From assembly GCA_014378995.1 (NCBI GenBank), contig JACMMP010000144.1, positions 1 to 44,874 on the forward strand: a stretch of DNA of 44,874 nucleotides, given 5' to 3'. The notes under the pieces were generated by a model. It did not search any database. It saw only the letters and a program-made list of their open reading frames with translations, and was not told the DNA's origin. The stretch comes from Hyphomonadaceae bacterium. Its GTDB lineage: Bacteria; Pseudomonadota; Alphaproteobacteria; Caulobacterales; Aquidulcibacteraceae. The translations under genes and the position numbers were made by a program. Within the stretch, counting starts at the first letter, position 1, and every line of letters begins with the position of its first letter. Positions 1 through 7,607 of the stretch are shown in pieces.

Positions 1-467
1 AGGTCACCTCGAAGATCGACTCGCGCACCATCCTCGGCGAGCAAGGCGCAGAACAACTCCTCGGCATGGGCGACTTGTTGTTCATGGCCGGCGGCGGCCG
101 CATCCGGCGCCTGCACGGACCCTTCGTCACCGACGGCGAAGTCGAACGCGTCGTCGCCATGCTGAAAGAGCAAGGCGCGCCGCAATATCGCACCGACGTC
201 ACCCAAGAGCCGAACGAGAACGCCGGCGAAGACGACAATCCCGAATTGTTCGACGCCGACGGCGAAGGCGGCGACCTGTTGGATCGCGCCATCGAGATTG
301 TCCGCCGCGACCGCAAAGCGAGCACCAGCTACCTGCAGCGCCGCCTAAGCATCGGCTACAACCGCGCCGCCACGCTGATCGAGAAGATGGAAAAGGCCGG
401 GATTATCTCGGAGGCGAACGCTGCCGGGAAACGGGATATTTTGGTTGATGTGGTGGACGAGGATTAG
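1..467 (+). CDS. ftsK: DNA translocase FtsK, C-terminal end (partial)
   Basis: Only the last ~155 codons are present; the frame is open from base 3 and the gene begins upstream of the window. The product is the hexameric division-septum DNA pump that moves chromosome termini apart and activates XerCD. What is visible is the end of the motor domain (SKIDSRTILGEQGAEQLLG, then GDLLFM and the HGPFV segment), an acidic linker, and the winged-helix gamma domain at the C-terminus (DLLDRAIEIV...SYLQRRLSIGYNRAATLIEKME) that reads KOPS sequences in characterised FtsK. The match to the family is unambiguous. A hairpin directly follows the stop codon. In many alphaproteobacteria lolA follows ftsK closely; here about 6 kb of other genes intervenes. 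Confidence 0.97.
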   Translation, partial: VTSKIDSRTILGEQGAEQLLGMGDLLFMAGGGRIRRLHGPFVTDGEVERVVAMLKEQGAPQYRTDVTQEPNENAGEDDNPELFDADGEGGDLLDRAIEIVRRDRKASTSYLQRRLSIGYNRAATLIEKMEKAGIISEANAAGKRDILVDVVDED

Positions 468-500
468 GGGCTAGCGCGATCTAGAGCAGCGCTGCGCCCC
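467..500 (+). terminator. Hairpin after ftsK
   Basis: GGGGCTAGCGC (467-477) can pair with GCGCTGCGCCCC (489-500) with one bulged base and an 11-nt loop, starting on the last base of the ftsK stop codon. There is no T-run after it, so it is a weak or factor-assisted terminator candidate. It also marks the left edge of the inserted defence genes. Confidence 0.45.
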
Positions 501-577
501 ACGGCATTCCGTTAGCGTCACCACGCAAGGAATCGGATAGGCTGGCCTCGACCGTTTTATAACGCGCGAGGCATCCC

Positions 578-1909
578 TTGGAGTCCACCCACAATCCCGA
601 TCGATTTATGTCGGACTTGAGATTCGTATTGTCTCAGGGCCGCAAGCGCATTGGGCTATTGGTGGGGGCTGGCGCGCCGGTATCGATCTTGGTCGACAAG
701 AACAATCGTTTGTCCTCGACTGGCGCTCCACTGATCCCGAACGTCGACGCACTCACTATTCAAGTGCTGGACACGCTCACTGGAGCCAATGCGAAAGCCG
801 CAGACGCACTCTACAAGGAATTGGGCAAAGAAACGAACATTGAGTCGATACTCTCTCGAGTTCGCCTGCTTGAGCGCGCGATCGGTTCAACACCAGTGCA
901 CGGGTTAGATTCAGGCGGCTATGCCGCCCTTGCTCAAGCCATCTGCGCGGCGATCGGGAAGATCGTCGGCCCTTCCTTGCCCACCGAGCGCAATTCATAC
1001 CACGAACTCATCGCCTGGGTCAGTGGGACCATGAGGAACCACGCGATTGAGATTTTCACGACAAACTACGACCTGCTCTTCGAAGAAGCGTTTGAGCGCG
1101 CACGCGCTCCGTACTTCGACGGATTTACTGGCGGCAAGTCACCGTTCTTCGATCCCGTTACAGTGGCGGGCAACGATCTGCCATCCCGCTGGTCACGACT
1201 CTGGAAGCTTCACGGCAGCCTCGGCTGGACACTCGATGGCAATTCGATCGTTCGAAGCGGCGGGCGCAACGCCAACGAACTCGTGTATCCTGACTATCTT
1301 AAGTACGATCAAACACAGCGTCAGCCGTACGCGGCGCTATTCGAGCGCCTAAAAACTTTTCTCCTTACTCCCGACACGCTGCTGCTTTCGATCGGCTTCT
1401 CTTTTCGAGATGCACACGTATCCGCGATACTGGACGAAGCGCTGGCGATGAACTCGAACACCGCAGTTATAGCATTCCAGTATCAGAATCTTGCAGCTGA
1501 AGAGAGCGCATGCCGCCTAGCGTTGGATCGCCCTAACATAAGCGTCTACGCTGCTGACGGCGCTGTGATCAGCGGTGTCGCCGGAAAATGGCTGCCAGGA
1601 GAGCTGCCGAAGAACTGGGCGGAAATCCGTTCTAGTTTCTGGAATTTGCGAGCACCAGATAAACCAGCGTGTTTCATCTTGGGCGACTTTCAGAAATTTG
1701 CTAGGTTTTGCGCACTAGCCCAAGCCACTGACCTCGCCTACTCGCCACCAAATTCTTCAGTCTCCGTGGAGCCTGAGCCGCACAGCGAGTCTGCTTCGGG
1801 CATGGAGACGCCGGCATCCACGCCAGACTTAAGCGTGGCGGTGAGCACGCCGACCGAGCCGACAGCAGCCAACGATGGGACTGATCTGCACGCACCGGAG
1901 GCGCGATAG
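578..1909 (+). CDS. sir2: SIR2-family NADase subunit of a SIR2-HerA anti-phage system
   Basis: 443 residues with a SIR2-like Rossmann domain: glycine-rich GAGAP near residues 30-34, FTTNYD at 160-165 (Asn163), LWKLHGSLGW with His212, and GFSFRD near the domain end. The Asn/His pair is what SIR2 defence NADases use to hydrolyse NAD+. The last ~50 residues are a Pro/Ser/Thr/Glu-rich tail of low complexity. The start is taken as TTG 578 because GAGG (568-571) sits six bases upstream; ATG 608 has no well-placed ribosome site. The stop codon overlaps the herA start by one base, so the pair is translationally coupled. Base composition is lower in GC and codon use looser than in flanking genes, consistent with transfer. 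In known SIR2-HerA systems the two proteins form a large complex that depletes NAD+ on infection; that role here is inferred from the pairing. Confidence 0.88.
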   Translation: MESTHNPDRFMSDLRFVLSQGRKRIGLLVGAGAPVSILVDKNNRLSSTGAPLIPNVDALTIQVLDTLTGANAKAADALYKELGKETNIESILSRVRLLERAIGSTPVHGLDSGGYAALAQAICAAIGKIVGPSLPTERNSYHELIAWVSGTMRNHAIEIFTTNYDLLFEEAFERARAPYFDGFTGGKSPFFDPVTVAGNDLPSRWSRLWKLHGSLGWTLDGNSIVRSGGRNANELVYPDYLKYDQTQRQPYAALFERLKTFLLTPDTLLLSIGFSFRDAHVSAILDEALAMNSNTAVIAFQYQNLAAEESACRLALDRPNISVYAADGAVISGVAGKWLPGELPKNWAEIRSSFWNLRAPDKPACFILGDFQKFARFCALAQATDLAYSPPNSSVSVEPEPHSESASGMETPASTPDLSVAVSTPTEPTAANDGTDLHAPEAR

Positions 1910-3741
1910 TGTCCACCACATCAAACGATCCCGCTTTGTTGGGCGAAATTAGTGCGGTGGCTGGTTCGAGCGTCACGGTGAAGCTGGCGCAATCAATTGC
2001 GTCTGGCGTCGCAATAATCCGAGGACACACTTATCGTGTTGGGCAAGTCGGAAGCTTCGTGCGCGTACCGCAGGGATATCAAGATCTGTTCGGCATCGTC
2101 GCAGAAGTAGGTGCGAGCGCCGCCCCAAACACTGCGGACCCTGGAGCAATTGACCCAGGACGGTGGATGCGCATCGAACTGGTTGGCGAAGCAATCGGTG
2201 GGAGATTCGAACGGGGGCTCAGTCAACACCCGAATATTGGGGACCACGTCTTTTTGGTCGTCGAGTCGGACTTAGTCCGCATCTATGGACAAGGAAGTGA
2301 CGATCAGATCGCGATCGGATCGCTTTCTAGCGCTGAAAACATAACCGTTCGCGTGTCGCTGGACTACTTACTGACCCGGCACAGCGCGGTGTTAGGATCG
2401 ACAGGTTCAGGCAAATCAACGACCGTGGCATCGCTGCTCCGCTCAATCGTTAAGCCTGAGTCTGGGCCGGGCCTTAAGGGCGCGCGAGTTTTGCTTCTGG
2501 ATCTCCACGGCGAGTACTCGCATGCGCTTGCCGATGTAGCTCGAGTATTCAGCGCAACCCCACAGCCCGGCGAAGAACAACTTCACGTGCCGTTCTGGGC
2601 GCTAGAAGCAGGTGAACTTCTGGCCTTCCTTACCGGAGACTTGAATGACAATCAGGAGATCGCTTTCACGGACAAAATTCTGGAGCTAAAATCCCAGCGG
2701 ATAGCAGCATCCCCACTCCCAGGGCTCCATGCGCAATCAATCACCATAGACAGTCCCGTACCGTTCAGCCTCGCACGTCTTTGGTATGATCTCACAGATT
2801 TTGAACTGATGACCTTCGAGGGGCCACAACGCGATATTCCTGCCCTAATACAAAAGGGCGCTGCTTCAACGCTAACCGCCCCGAAATATAAGCCTCACGC
2901 GATGGGAGCCGCGGGACCATTTCTCAACAATGCCGCGAAAGGTGTTCGGCGTCAGCTGAATCTGCTTCGCTCGAGGTTGCTGGATCGACGCTTCGATTTT
3001 GTACTGCATCCCGGCCCCTGGGAGCCCGACGAAAATGGCGTTGCCTCGGCCGATCTCGATTTGTTGCTCGAAAAGTGGCTTGGGCACGACAAACCCATCA
3101 CCATACTCGACTTGTCGGGAGTGCCGAGCGCCGTCCTAGAGCGTTTGATCGCGTCCATCCTGCGAGTTGTTTACGAAGCGCTCTACTGGAGCCGTGAGAA
3201 AACCGAGGGCGGAATATTGCGCCCCCTATTGATAGTCATGGAAGAAGCCCATCGCTACTTGAACCCTGGGACAGGTAATGTGGCAGCGGAAATTGTAAAA
3301 CGCATTGCCAAGGAGGGCAGAAAATACGGCGTCGGCGCTATGGTAGTTTCGCAACGTCCTTCGGAAGTGGATGAGACGATCCTATCTCAATGCGGGACCG
3401 TCATTGCGCTTCGTCTGTCAAATCCGGCGGATCGCTCAAGAGTCAAAGGGACGATGCCTGACAGCCTCGGCGGATTGATGGACCTGTTGCCCGTTCTACG
3501 GACCGGCGAGGCGATAATTTCGGGTGAAGCCGCCCGATTGCCTGTTCGCTGTCGTGTGACGATGCCGGCCCATGAACACGCGCCGCGAAGCCAAGATCCC
3601 GATGTAACAAATGCGTGGAAGCAGCGACGTGTGGCCGAAGGTTACGATCGGATGGTCGCGGCTTGGCGCGCTCAGCGATCCACCGCCGTCGCCAATGAAG
3701 TCAGCATTGATCGGAGTCCGGTTCCAAAGGCCGAGCAATAG
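1909..3741 (+). CDS. herA: HerA-family hexameric ATPase/helicase, partner of SIR2
   Basis: 610 residues. An N-terminal beta-barrel HAS-like region (about 8-150) precedes the FtsK/HerA ATPase core: Walker A GSTGSGKS at 163-170, Walker B LLIVMEEAH at about 438-446, and the SQRPSEVDETILSQC segment typical of HerA after it. Start GTG 1909 lies in TAGTG, sharing one base with the sir2 stop. HerA proteins are hexameric DNA translocases; paired with SIR2 they form the defence complex described for SIR2-HerA. The gene uses many A/T-ending codons (tta, ata, aaa), and its local GC falls below 50% around 2640-2700, unlike the surrounding chromosome. The family assignment is firm and the defence role is inferred from context. 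Confidence 0.9.
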   Translation: MSTTSNDPALLGEISAVAGSSVTVKLAQSIASGVAIIRGHTYRVGQVGSFVRVPQGYQDLFGIVAEVGASAAPNTADPGAIDPGRWMRIELVGEAIGGRFERGLSQHPNIGDHVFLVVESDLVRIYGQGSDDQIAIGSLSSAENITVRVSLDYLLTRHSAVLGSTGSGKSTTVASLLRSIVKPESGPGLKGARVLLLDLHGEYSHALADVARVFSATPQPGEEQLHVPFWALEAGELLAFLTGDLNDNQEIAFTDKILELKSQRIAASPLPGLHAQSITIDSPVPFSLARLWYDLTDFELMTFEGPQRDIPALIQKGAASTLTAPKYKPHAMGAAGPFLNNAAKGVRRQLNLLRSRLLDRRFDFVLHPGPWEPDENGVASADLDLLLEKWLGHDKPITILDLSGVPSAVLERLIASILRVVYEALYWSREKTEGGILRPLLIVMEEAHRYLNPGTGNVAAEIVKRIAKEGRKYGVGAMVVSQRPSEVDETILSQCGTVIALRLSNPADRSRVKGTMPDSLGGLMDLLPVLRTGEAIISGEAARLPVRCRVTMPAHEHAPRSQDPDVTNAWKQRRVAEGYDRMVAAWRAQRSTAVANEVSIDRSPVPKAEQ

Positions 3742-3752
3742 GGGACGCAGAA

Positions 3753-3962
3753 GTGGATCGCCAATCCGTCGCATCAAGTAACATCGTCTCCGTAGGCTAC
3801 GATGAAGGGTCCGAAACCCTCGAGGTCGAGTTCGCCGGGGGGCAGGTCTATCAATATTACAACGTCGGAGCGGCGCTGTATGAACAGTTCAAGAGCGCGT
3901 CTTCCAAGGGCCAGTTTCTGAACGCGCACATTCGAAACAGTTATCCCTATTCGCGAGTGTAG
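3753..3962 (+). CDS. KTSC-domain small protein
   Basis: 69 residues, all of which match the KTSC fold pattern: SSNIVSVGYDEGSETLEVEF, then GGQVYQYYNV with the central YxY, and a C-terminal SSKGQFLNAHIR. KTSC domains occur alone or at the C-terminus of some lysyl-tRNA synthetases; a nucleic-acid role has been suggested but is unproven. The start is GTG 3753 with a purine-rich stretch (GGGGACGCAG) just upstream. It begins 11 bases after the herA stop, so it is probably co-transcribed with sir2-herA. Whether it is part of the defence operon or a passenger cannot be told from one sequence. Confidence 0.82.
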   Translation: MDRQSVASSNIVSVGYDEGSETLEVEFAGGQVYQYYNVGAALYEQFKSASSKGQFLNAHIRNSYPYSRV

Positions 3963-4060
3963 CAGCCTCTATCCCCCAACTTCCCGCCCCAAGTCCTTGA
4001 TTCCCCTCGCCCCAAATAAATCTATCCGCCCCCATCCCGGCGCCCGTATCATGCGCCGTC

Positions 4061-4717
4061 ATGTCCACCACCGAGCCCGCCCCCGCCCGCACTGCGCCCC
4101 TGGCGCTGTGGCGCGTCGCAGAAACGCTGCTGCGCACGCTGCACATGCTCTTCGGCGCGCCCGAGGACGTCGCGGCGCAGCACACGTTTACGGCCAAGGC
4201 GCACGCGACGCTCGCGTCGTGGCTGCGCTGCGCCGAGGCGATGCTGCGGCGGCTGTTGCTGATCGAAGCGGCGGCGCTGCCTAAGCCCGGCGCGCACACG
4301 CCGCCGCGTCCCGCGCGTCCACGCGAACGCAAGCTCATGTCGTTCGAAGCCGATCAGCCGGAAACCTGGCGCGTCAGTTTTCGCTGCTTCACATCGTCAC
4401 CCGCGCGCGGGGGACGCATCAGCGCGCAAAGCGCGATGACGATGGGGGCCGGCGATCGCTGCGCCTCCCCTGCAGGCGCAGGAGGAAGGAGATTTTGCTC
4501 CGCCTGGCCGTTGGCCGAGCGTTACGAGGCGCTGCTGCGCGTCTTCAACGATCCCACCGCTTACGCCCGCCGCCTCGCGCGCCGGCTCCACGCCGCGCCA
4601 CAGCTGTTGGCCCAAGCGCTACGGGCGCCGCCGGAAGCGGCTCACCGCGTCGATCTTTTCGATGAAAGCGGCGAGCGCGCGGAAAGCGCATGGGCGCTCC
4701 ATTTCAGCTCGGCGTAA
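4061..4717 (+). CDS. Uncharacterised protein with a palindrome-encoded low-complexity segment
   Basis: 218 residues, no signal peptide or membrane segment, rich in Ala and Arg. Two ordered-looking parts, an N-terminal helical region (about 10-75) and a C-terminal one (WPLAERYEALLRVFNDP..., about 147-200), are separated by a low-complexity stretch rich in Gly, Ser, Ala and Arg at about 110-145. The DNA of that stretch (about 4390-4500) is full of inverted repeats and looks inserted. I do not recognise a function. Composition and codon use of the two flanking parts suggest a genuine gene. ATG 4061 is chosen as the start without a strong ribosome site. Confidence 0.6.
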   Translation: MSTTEPAPARTAPLALWRVAETLLRTLHMLFGAPEDVAAQHTFTAKAHATLASWLRCAEAMLRRLLLIEAAALPKPGAHTPPRPARPRERKLMSFEADQPETWRVSFRCFTSSPARGGRISAQSAMTMGAGDRCASPAGAGGRRFCSAWPLAERYEALLRVFNDPTAYARRLARRLHAAPQLLAQALRAPPEAAHRVDLFDESGERAESAWALHFSSA

Positions 4718-4872
4718 GCGCGACCGCTCTCCGACAAGGAATTTCCCACAACGCCGCGAACCTCAAAGCGCGGCGCGCCTAAACGCGCCTCGTGCGCGGA
4801 TGGCCGAATTGTTTCGCGCCAAGGTGGCGTCTCTGTTACGGTCACCCCTTAAGGCCGTCGGGGGACGCCCTG

Positions 4873-5577
4873 GTGTTTGAATCAGTTGTGTTGGCCAGCG
4901 CCGCGTGCGCCGCCGCCTTGAAACAGGCCGGCGAGGCTGCGCCCAGCCCGCCGCCGCAATACCATGTCTCCGGCGAAATCGTGCTGGTCTCGGACTATCG
5001 CCGCGGCGGCGCCACGCAATCTGACGGCGATCCCGCCCTCCAAGGCCGCATCGACATCCGCCATGACTCGGGATGGAGCGTGGGCGCCTTCGCCTCCAGC
5101 ATGAACGGCCGGCGCGGTTCGAACGCGCAGGTCTCGCTGTTCGGCGCGCGCCGCTTCGAATTCGGCGAGGCTGATTTGAGCCTCGGCGCCAGCGCCGTGA
5201 TCTTCCTGGGCGGCGACGCCGATCCCTTCGTCATCGCCCAAGCCAGCGTCGCCCACCCGATCGGCCCGGTCGATGCGACGCTCGCGGTCAATTACGCGCC
5301 GCCGCAAGCATCGCTCGGCGGCGAGCACGGGCTTGGCGTCGGTTTGCGCGCACGCACGCCGCTTGGACGCGTTAACGGCGCGCCGCTGACCGCTGCGGCG
5401 AGCGTGGGCTGGTCGGAGGGCGATTTCGCCATGGGCGCGGGGACGAAGTTCGATTGGTCGCTAGGCGTCAGCGCCGAAATCGAGGGCGTCGAAATCGGTC
5501 TCGCTTATGTCGATAACGATCTGGATGACGAGCGCGGCGAAGCGGGCCTGGTGTTCTCCATCGCTCACCGTTTTTGA
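4873..5577 (+). CDS. TorF/TIGR02001-type putative outer-membrane beta-barrel protein
   Basis: About 234 residues from GTG 4873, which has GGGGGA (4860-4865) seven bases upstream; an in-frame start at 4792 is possible but gives an odd basic N-terminus. The pattern YHVSGEIVLVSDYRRGG followed by ATQSD, IDIRHDSGWSVGAFASS and alternating hydrophobic strands ending in IAHRF fits the TIGR02001 outer-membrane family, with an aromatic C-terminus as barrel proteins have. The segment VVLASAACAAA could be the core of a signal peptide, but the usual basic n-region is missing with this start, so export is inferred. It is followed at once by a possible lipoprotein gene. Confidence 0.68.
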   Translation: MFESVVLASAACAAALKQAGEAAPSPPPQYHVSGEIVLVSDYRRGGATQSDGDPALQGRIDIRHDSGWSVGAFASSMNGRRGSNAQVSLFGARRFEFGEADLSLGASAVIFLGGDADPFVIAQASVAHPIGPVDATLAVNYAPPQASLGGEHGLGVGLRARTPLGRVNGAPLTAAASVGWSEGDFAMGAGTKFDWSLGVSAEIEGVEIGLAYVDNDLDDERGEAGLVFSIAHRF

Positions 5578-5603
5578 ACGAAACGCATGGCATGCAAGAA
5601 GGC

Positions 5604-5822
5604 ATGAACAAAGCTCTGAAAAGCCTGGCGCTGGCGGCGCTGCTCACCGGCGGCGGCTGTTCGTCGTTTCGCTACGAGCCGACCGCGAACTGGCTGCGCG
5701 ACGGCGGCCGCCTTTGCGCCGCCAACCGCGATCCGCACTTTCATGACTGGGATCGCGCCGCTCCGCGCCCCTGCGCGCAAGCTCTCGCGGATACGCCCTC
5801 GCCGCAGAAGACCGGCGGCTAA
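5604..5822 (+). CDS. Small putative lipoprotein
   Basis: 72 residues from ATG 5604 (ATG 5592 and TTG 5574 are in-frame alternatives; the last would overlap the preceding stop). The N-terminus MNKALKSLALAALLTGGGC looks like a lipoprotein signal with Cys as residue 19, although Gly at -3 is unusual for a lipobox. The remainder is short, contains two more cysteines, and ends in a Pro/Lys tail. No family recognised. It sits right behind the beta-barrel gene and is probably co-transcribed. It could be a spurious frame, but the signal-like start argues for a real gene. Confidence 0.5.
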   Translation: MNKALKSLALAALLTGGGCSSFRYEPTANWLRDGGRLCAANRDPHFHDWDRAAPRPCAQALADTPSPQKTGG

Positions 5823-5826
5823 GGCG

Positions 5827-6504
5827 CTACTCGATCTCCCAATCGATCTCGCCGCGCACGTCGTGCGGCACGGAATCGCACAGCGCCTTGTGCACTTGCT
5901 CCTGTGTTTTGTTGCGCGGCATGCGGAAGACGTAGTCGATGCGGCTTTTGCCGAATTGCTTGTTCTCGCTGATCAGCTTGCAATCCATGTCGGCAAGCAC
6001 GGCGCGGTAGGCGAGAGCGGCGTCCTTCAGGCGCCCCTTCGGAATTTCCTGCACTTCGAGCTCGCACACCGGGTGGCCGTCGAAGACGTAAACCAGAACC
6101 CACGCGAACGCCGTCGCCATCACTGCAAAGTGCGGCAGGTTGAGCCCCGCGATCAGCCCGATCAGCGTCACCATGATGAGGCGGCTGGTGTCGCGCGTGG
6201 AGGCGGCGTCGGTGCGGAAGCGCATCAGCCCGCCGAGGCCGAAAATCACAAAGCCGATCACCATGCCGTAGGCGAGCACGATCTCGCCAATCACCGCGCC
6301 GACCAGCGCGTACATGACCAGCACTTTCGGCAGCTCGGCCTCTTCGCGGGTGTCGACCGTGCGCGCCGTGGTGGGGTGAAACGCGACCACGCCGCCCAGG
6401 ACGATCGCCAGCACCAGCGCCAGGAACGCCTGCAGCAATTGTTCCCAGTCGAGGAAGCCAGCCCAGCCGATCGAGGGCAGCATTGTCATATCAGCGCCGA
6501 ACAT
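5827..6504 (-). CDS. Inner-membrane protein, DUF4956/MgtC-like
   Basis: 225 residues. Four or so hydrophobic segments fill the first ~145 residues (LLQAFLALVLAIVLGGVVAF; a pair around VMYALVGAVIGEIVLAYG and FVIFGLGGLMRF; then LIMVTLIGLIAGL and MATAFAWVLVYVF), followed by a cytoplasmic alpha/beta C-terminal domain of about 80 residues. The GLGGLMRFRTDA motif between segments recalls DUF4956 and, more distantly, MgtC proteins. No transport or regulatory role can be assigned. It is convergent with the small lipoprotein gene (4-base gap) and divergent from lolA. Confidence 0.65.
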   Translation of the reverse strand: MFGADMTMLPSIGWAGFLDWEQLLQAFLALVLAIVLGGVVAFHPTTARTVDTREEAELPKVLVMYALVGAVIGEIVLAYGMVIGFVIFGLGGLMRFRTDAASTRDTSRLIMVTLIGLIAGLNLPHFAVMATAFAWVLVYVFDGHPVCELEVQEIPKGRLKDAALAYRAVLADMDCKLISENKQFGKSRIDYVFRMPRNKTQEQVHKALCDSVPHDVRGEIDWEIE

Positions 6505-6659
6505 CCCGCCCCCGTCACGAATCGAAATTGATCAAGCCCGCTGCGCGGGACAAAGCCAAGCGCTCTAACGCCCAAGATGAACGCAAACTGAAGCGAAAAG
6601 GCCAATTCTGGGCAAAGCGAACCCTTTTTTCCGCCACGCGTTTGCGGCACATGACCCTC

Positions 6660-7316
6660 ATGAAGAAGTCCCTCGCCCTCGTCGCGCTGGCTGCGCTCGC
6701 ACTTTCCGCGCCCGCGATTGCGCAAAGCGCGCGTCCCGCAACCGTCGCCGCCGCCTCTTCCGCGCTGGTGACGCTGCAGGGCGCCGAACGCGCCCAGGCG
6801 CTGACGGCGATCAACGCCGAGCTCAATGCGGTCCAGCGCCTGCAGGGGCGCTTCGTGCAAACCTCGCCCGACGGCAGCCGCGCCGCCGGCGCCTTCTACA
6901 TGCAGCGCCCAGGGCGGCTGCGCTTCGAGTACGATTCCCCCGCCACCATGCTGATCGTCGCTGACGGCAGCGTTGTCGCGTTGCGCGACACGGCGCTGCG
7001 CACCACAGAACGCACCCCGCTGCGCTCTACGCCCTTGAGCCTCATCCTCGGCGAACGCATCGACCTGGAACGCAACGCCCGCATCATCCGCGTTTCCCGC
7101 GAAGGCCCTTGGACGCTCGTCACAGCGCGCGACCGCGCCGGACAGACGGACGGCGTTATCACGCTGCAATTCAACAATGGCGAACTGCGCTCGTGGGATG
7201 TGATCGATGCGACCGGCGCGCGCACGCGCATCACGCTCTCGAATCTGACCCGGCCAGCGAGCCTCGACCGCGGACTTTTCCGGCTTGAGGACGTGGTTTC
7301 CCCGCGGCGCAGATAG
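6660..7316 (+). CDS. lolA: Outer-membrane lipoprotein carrier protein LolA
   Basis: 218 residues with a clear Sec signal peptide (MKKSLALVALAALALSAPAIAQ). The mature part carries LolA signatures: LQGRFVQTSPDG, then GAFYMQRPGRLRFEYDSP, then LIVADG, and a C-terminal LRSWDVIDATG. LolA ferries lipoproteins across the periplasm from LolCDE to the outer membrane. ATG 6651 is an in-frame alternative start; 6660 gives the more typical signal peptide. The gene is divergent from the membrane-protein gene and lies upstream of xthA, the usual alphaproteobacterial neighbour. Confidence 0.93.
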   Translation: MKKSLALVALAALALSAPAIAQSARPATVAAASSALVTLQGAERAQALTAINAELNAVQRLQGRFVQTSPDGSRAAGAFYMQRPGRLRFEYDSPATMLIVADGSVVALRDTALRTTERTPLRSTPLSLILGERIDLERNARIIRVSREGPWTLVTARDRAGQTDGVITLQFNNGELRSWDVIDATGARTRITLSNLTRPASLDRGLFRLEDVVSPRRR

Positions 7317-7372
7317 GCGGAGCGCCGTATCCCAACCTTTCTGCATTGCAAGCACTTTCGCCAACGCTGAAC

Positions 7373-7401
7373 TTGAAAAACTTTGGCTTGTGGCGTATAT
7401 G
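7373..7401 (+). promoter_or_regulatory. Strong sigma-70-type promoter
   Basis: TTGAAA (7373-7378), a 17-base spacer, then TATATG (7396-7401). This is the best housekeeping promoter match noticed in the window. The predicted start, about 7408, coincides with the first base of a small hairpin (AGCGG at 7408-7412 paired with CCGCT at 7416-7420). Confidence 0.68.
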
Positions 7402-7407
7402 CAACGT

Positions 7408-7560
7408 AGCGGTCGCCGCTCATCCCCCTGGATGGCGTCGTCCCCCCCGCTGACGGATCCAGCGCGGCGCCCGCTTATGCCGGACAATCCCCTGCCGGCG
7501 AATATGCGCCTCCCTCAGGCGCTCAGAGGCCCGGCTGCTGAATGCGGCCGGGTCTCTTTG
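7408..7560 (+). ncRNA. Candidate small RNA with C-rich hairpin loops
   Basis: This non-coding interval of about 150 bases starts at a strong promoter and ends in a terminator. It folds into consecutive hairpins: 7408-7412/7416-7420; 7428-7433 + 7436-7439 with 7452-7455 + 7457-7462, loop containing seven C; 7479-7483/7495-7499, loop ACAATCCCCTG; 7506-7510/7518-7522, loop TCCCTCA; then the terminator stem 7526-7535/7547-7556. C-rich single-stranded loops that can pair with Shine-Dalgarno sequences are a hallmark of several alphaproteobacterial regulatory RNAs (for example CcsR and GsrN types), but I do not recognise this one. It could instead be a long xthA leader if the terminator leaks. Confidence 0.6.
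7526..7560 (+). terminator. Intrinsic terminator before xthA
   Basis: GAGGCCCGGC (7526-7535) pairs with GCCGGGTCTC (7547-7556), ten base pairs including one G-T pair, with an 11-base loop. It is followed by a short TTTG. It ends the candidate small RNA and perhaps lolA read-through. Confidence 0.65.
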
Positions 7561-7607
7561 CATGCGGAGCGCGTGCATTCCGCCGCCGCCCAGGCCATGA
7601 ACCGCCA

